From: CAYFVR01 sp046541515
Lineage (GTDB): Bacteria; Desulfobacterota; Desulfobacteria; Desulfobacterales; Desulfococcaceae
Assembly: GCA_046541515.1 (NCBI GenBank)
Contig: JBKHDD010000028.1
Location: 1-37,932 of the forward strand
Direction: 5' to 3'
Length of the DNA stretch: 37,932 nt
Shown: positions 35,742-37,932 of the stretch, piece by piece
Numbering within the stretch: position 1 is the first letter of the stretch
How the letters are laid out: each line of letters starts with the position of its first letter
Notes under the pieces: generated by a model
Databases searched by the model: none
Told to the model about the DNA's origin: nothing
What the model saw: the letters and a program-made list of their open reading frames with translations, nothing else
Position numbers and translations under genes: made by a program

Positions 35742-37932
35742 ATGACACAGCCCGATCCCATCGTCCAAGAGGCCGCGGAACTTGCCCAACGCTGGCAGAC
35801 CCGCGCCAACAAGCTGCTGACCCTGCGGGAGCGCGCCGAACAGCGGCGGCTCATGCGGCTCATCCGCAATCCCCTGGACAAGGTCATCCTGACCAAAATG
35901 ATCGACCAGAGCTTTCGGGCCGAAAACCCGGCCCGGGTGGCCGATCAGGTCCACTACGTGCTGAACAAATACGGGGTCCCCTCTTTTTTCTCCATGGCGG
36001 AACAGGCCCTGATGAAGACCTTCCTCACCGTGGGCCGCCACACGCCCAAAATTTCGATCCCCAAGATGATCGAAAAAATCCGGATGGACAGCGCCAAGTC
36101 GGTCGTCCCGGGGGAAAAGGACCGGCTTTATCCCCACCTGGACCGCCGCCACAAGGAGGGGGTCCGGATGAACCTGAACCATCTGGGCGAGGCGGTGCTG
36201 GGCGAAGGCGAAGCCCAGCGGCGGCTGAACGATTACCTGAACGATCTGGCCGACTCCCGGATCGAGTACATCTCCGTCAAAATTTCCACCATCTTCTCCC
36301 AGATCAGCCCGCTGGCCTTCGAGAACACCGTTTCGGTGCTGATGGAACGGCTGGCGAAACTCTACCGCGCCGCGGCGGCGCACCAATATGCCCGTCCCGA
36401 CGGCACGAAAGCGCCCAAGTTCGTGAATCTGGACATGGAGGAATACCGCGATCTGCACATCACCGCGGCCGCCTTCACCCGGACCCTTGACCAGCCGGAG
36501 TTCAAGAACCATTCCGCCGGCATCGTGCTTCAAACCTATCTGCCGGACAGCTGCGATCTGCAACGGGAGCTGACCGAATGGGCCAAAAAACGGGTGGCCG
36601 ACGGCGGCGCGCCCATCAAAATCCGGATCGTCAAGGGCGCCAACATGGAGATGGAGCTGGTGGAATCGGCCATCAGCAACTGGCCGCTGGCGCCCTACGA
36701 CAACAAGCTGGCCGTGGACGCCAACTTCAAACGGATGGTCGAATACGGCATGAAACCGGAGAACATCAAAGCCGTCCACCTGGGCATCGGCAGCCACAAC
36801 CTCTTCGAGCAGGCCTACGCCTACAAGCTGGCCCAGAAGAACGGCGTGGCCCGGCACTCCAGTTTTGAAATGTTGGAGGGCATGGCCAACCACGTCTGGC
36901 GGGCCATCATGGAGGACACCCACGAGGAAATTCTGCTCTACGCGCCGGTGGCCAGCCGGGAGGAATTCATCAACGCCATCGCCTACCTGATCCGGCGGCT
37001 GGACGAGAACACCGGCGGGAAAAATTTCCTGCGATACTCCTTCAACCTGAAGCCGGACACGCCGGAATGGGCATTTCTGCGGGACCAGTTCGTCCATTCC
37101 TGGGAAATCAGGGATCAGGTCCGGCGCGAACCGCACCGAACCCAGGACCGGAATACCGAAACCTTTCCGGAGGAAATCGGCACCTATTGGACCCGCCGCT
37201 TCATCAACGAGCCGGATACCGATTGGTCCCTGCCGGCCAACCAGCGCTGGGCCGAAGCGGTTCGGGACAAGTGGATGAAGCCGGCCGGCACGGATGCGGA
37301 GGAAATCCCCGTGGTGGTGGCCGGAGAGGAGCGGTTCGCGGACCGCAAAACGGTGGACGTGCCCGATCCCAACCGGCTGCCCGAGGAAATCATCGTGGCC
37401 CGGTTCGCCCTGGCATCCAAGGAGGACGCCGAAGAAGCGGTGGCCGCGGCCAAGGCAGACCCGGACGGCTGGCGGGACCTGACCTACGAGGAGCGCCACC
37501 GGATTCTGTCCAAGGCGGCCATGGAGCAGCGGAAGGCCCGGGGCGACCTTATCGGACGGGCTTCCGCCAACACCGGCAAGGTCTACACCGAGGCCGACCC
37601 GGAGATCTCCGAGGCCATCGACTTCACCGAGTTTTATCCCTGGACCGCCCGTCACTTCGACGACATGCCCAACCTGATCTGCAAAGGCAAAGGCGTGGGC
37701 GTGGTCATCACGCCGTGGAACTTCCCGATCGCCATTCCCACCGGCGGCATCGCGGCCTCCCTGGCGGCGGGCAACACGGTGATCTACAAGCCGGCCTCGG
37801 CGGCGGCCATGACGGCCTGGGAGGTCTGCCAGACCTTCTGGCGGGCGGGGGTTTCCAAAAACACCCTTCAGTTTCTGCCCTGCTCCGGCTCCTCGGTGGG
37901 TCCGGTGCTGACCAATCATCCGGACGTGGACT
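35742..37932 (+). CDS. putA: Bifunctional proline dehydrogenase / P5C dehydrogenase (PutA-type), 3' truncated
   Basis: Open to the window edge (730 codons visible). Residues about 1-450 are the FAD proline dehydrogenase barrel: MNLNHLGEAVLGEGEAQRRL, LQTYLPDSCDLQRELTEWA, IRIVKGANMEMELVESA and LAVDANFKRMVEYGM. From about 520 the aldehyde dehydrogenase begins (FALASKEDAEEAVAAAK, then VVITPWNFPIAIPTGGIAAS and GNTVIYKPASAA). The catalytic Cys lies beyond the edge. It oxidises proline to glutamate. There is no N-terminal ribbon-helix-helix domain as in E. coli PutA, so regulation likely falls to the GntR protein. AAGGAGG lies 9 nt before the ATG. Confidence 0.93.
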   Translation, partial: MTQPDPIVQEAAELAQRWQTRANKLLTLRERAEQRRLMRLIRNPLDKVILTKMIDQSFRAENPARVADQVHYVLNKYGVPSFFSMAEQALMKTFLTVGRHTPKISIPKMIEKIRMDSAKSVVPGEKDRLYPHLDRRHKEGVRMNLNHLGEAVLGEGEAQRRLNDYLNDLADSRIEYISVKISTIFSQISPLAFENTVSVLMERLAKLYRAAAAHQYARPDGTKAPKFVNLDMEEYRDLHITAAAFTRTLDQPEFKNHSAGIVLQTYLPDSCDLQRELTEWAKKRVADGGAPIKIRIVKGANMEMELVESAISNWPLAPYDNKLAVDANFKRMVEYGMKPENIKAVHLGIGSHNLFEQAYAYKLAQKNGVARHSSFEMLEGMANHVWRAIMEDTHEEILLYAPVASREEFINAIAYLIRRLDENTGGKNFLRYSFNLKPDTPEWAFLRDQFVHSWEIRDQVRREPHRTQDRNTETFPEEIGTYWTRRFINEPDTDWSLPANQRWAEAVRDKWMKPAGTDAEEIPVVVAGEERFADRKTVDVPDPNRLPEEIIVARFALASKEDAEEAVAAAKADPDGWRDLTYEERHRILSKAAMEQRKARGDLIGRASANTGKVYTEADPEISEAIDFTEFYPWTARHFDDMPNLICKGKGVGVVITPWNFPIAIPTGGIAASLAAGNTVIYKPASAAAMTAWEVCQTFWRAGVSKNTLQFLPCSGSSVGPVLTNHPDVD

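Noticed and set aside
35457..37919. 820-aa minus-strand frame opposite putA
   Set aside because: Antisense shadow; the plus strand encodes a clear proline dehydrogenase.

Overview
The window is a GC-rich bacterial chromosome segment. Its mix of a sigma-54 activator, nitrogen PTS, ammonium transporter, branched-chain amino-acid ABC transporter and PutA, together with its codon style, suggests a deltaproteobacterium (Desulfobacterota). That placement is an inference from gene flavour; no rRNA or other marker gene is present.

Left end (1-4.7 kb), defence-rich. A type I-C-like CRISPR array (20 repeats, 19 spacers, cut by the left edge; no cas genes in view) is followed by a two-gene ATPase plus TOPRIM-like pair and a convergent Rpn-family nuclease locus. 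The ATPase ends at a G7 tract; removing one G restores a family-like C-terminus and an 8-nt overlap with its partner. The Rpn gene carries a strong internal Shine-Dalgarno and ATG that would release its C-terminal 76 residues, and a diverged stand-alone copy of that tail lies directly downstream. This looks like a toxin with an intragenic antitoxin plus a duplicated antitoxin.

5-11.2 kb: a tripartite RND efflux operon (adaptor, RND pump, outer-membrane factor) whose last junction holds a REP/REPIN-like inverted pair flanked by a 20-nt direct duplication. 11.2-12 kb: a minimal nucleotidyltransferase plus small-protein pair, toxin-antitoxin-like.

12.2-20.5 kb, regulation and nitrogen: a GAF/AAA+/HTH sigma-54 activator (NifA-like), shikimate kinase, a universal stress protein, an unknown protein, and Amt with a consensus sigma-54 promoter. 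Divergent from amt is ptsP (EI-Ntr), overlapping a glutaminyl-peptide cyclotransferase lipoprotein.

21.3-28.4 kb, accessory: a RhuM-family pseudogene with three frameshifts. On the minus strand follow (in transcription order) an alcohol-dehydrogenase-like oxidoreductase, mogA, and an overlapping three-gene unit: RecQ helicase with an extra C-terminal dual-OB-like domain, then two DUF488 proteins. This RecQ/dual-OB/DUF488 unit is the best candidate in the window for an undescribed nucleic-acid processing or defence system.

28.6-37.9 kb, amino-acid use: ridA, livKHMGF with a terminator between livK and livH, a PH-like unknown protein, a FadR-type GntR regulator with a perfect operator at its own promoter, and the start of a proline dehydrogenase/P5C dehydrogenase (PutA-type) gene that runs off the right edge. 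Together these import and degrade amino acids, with RidA removing reactive imine by-products.
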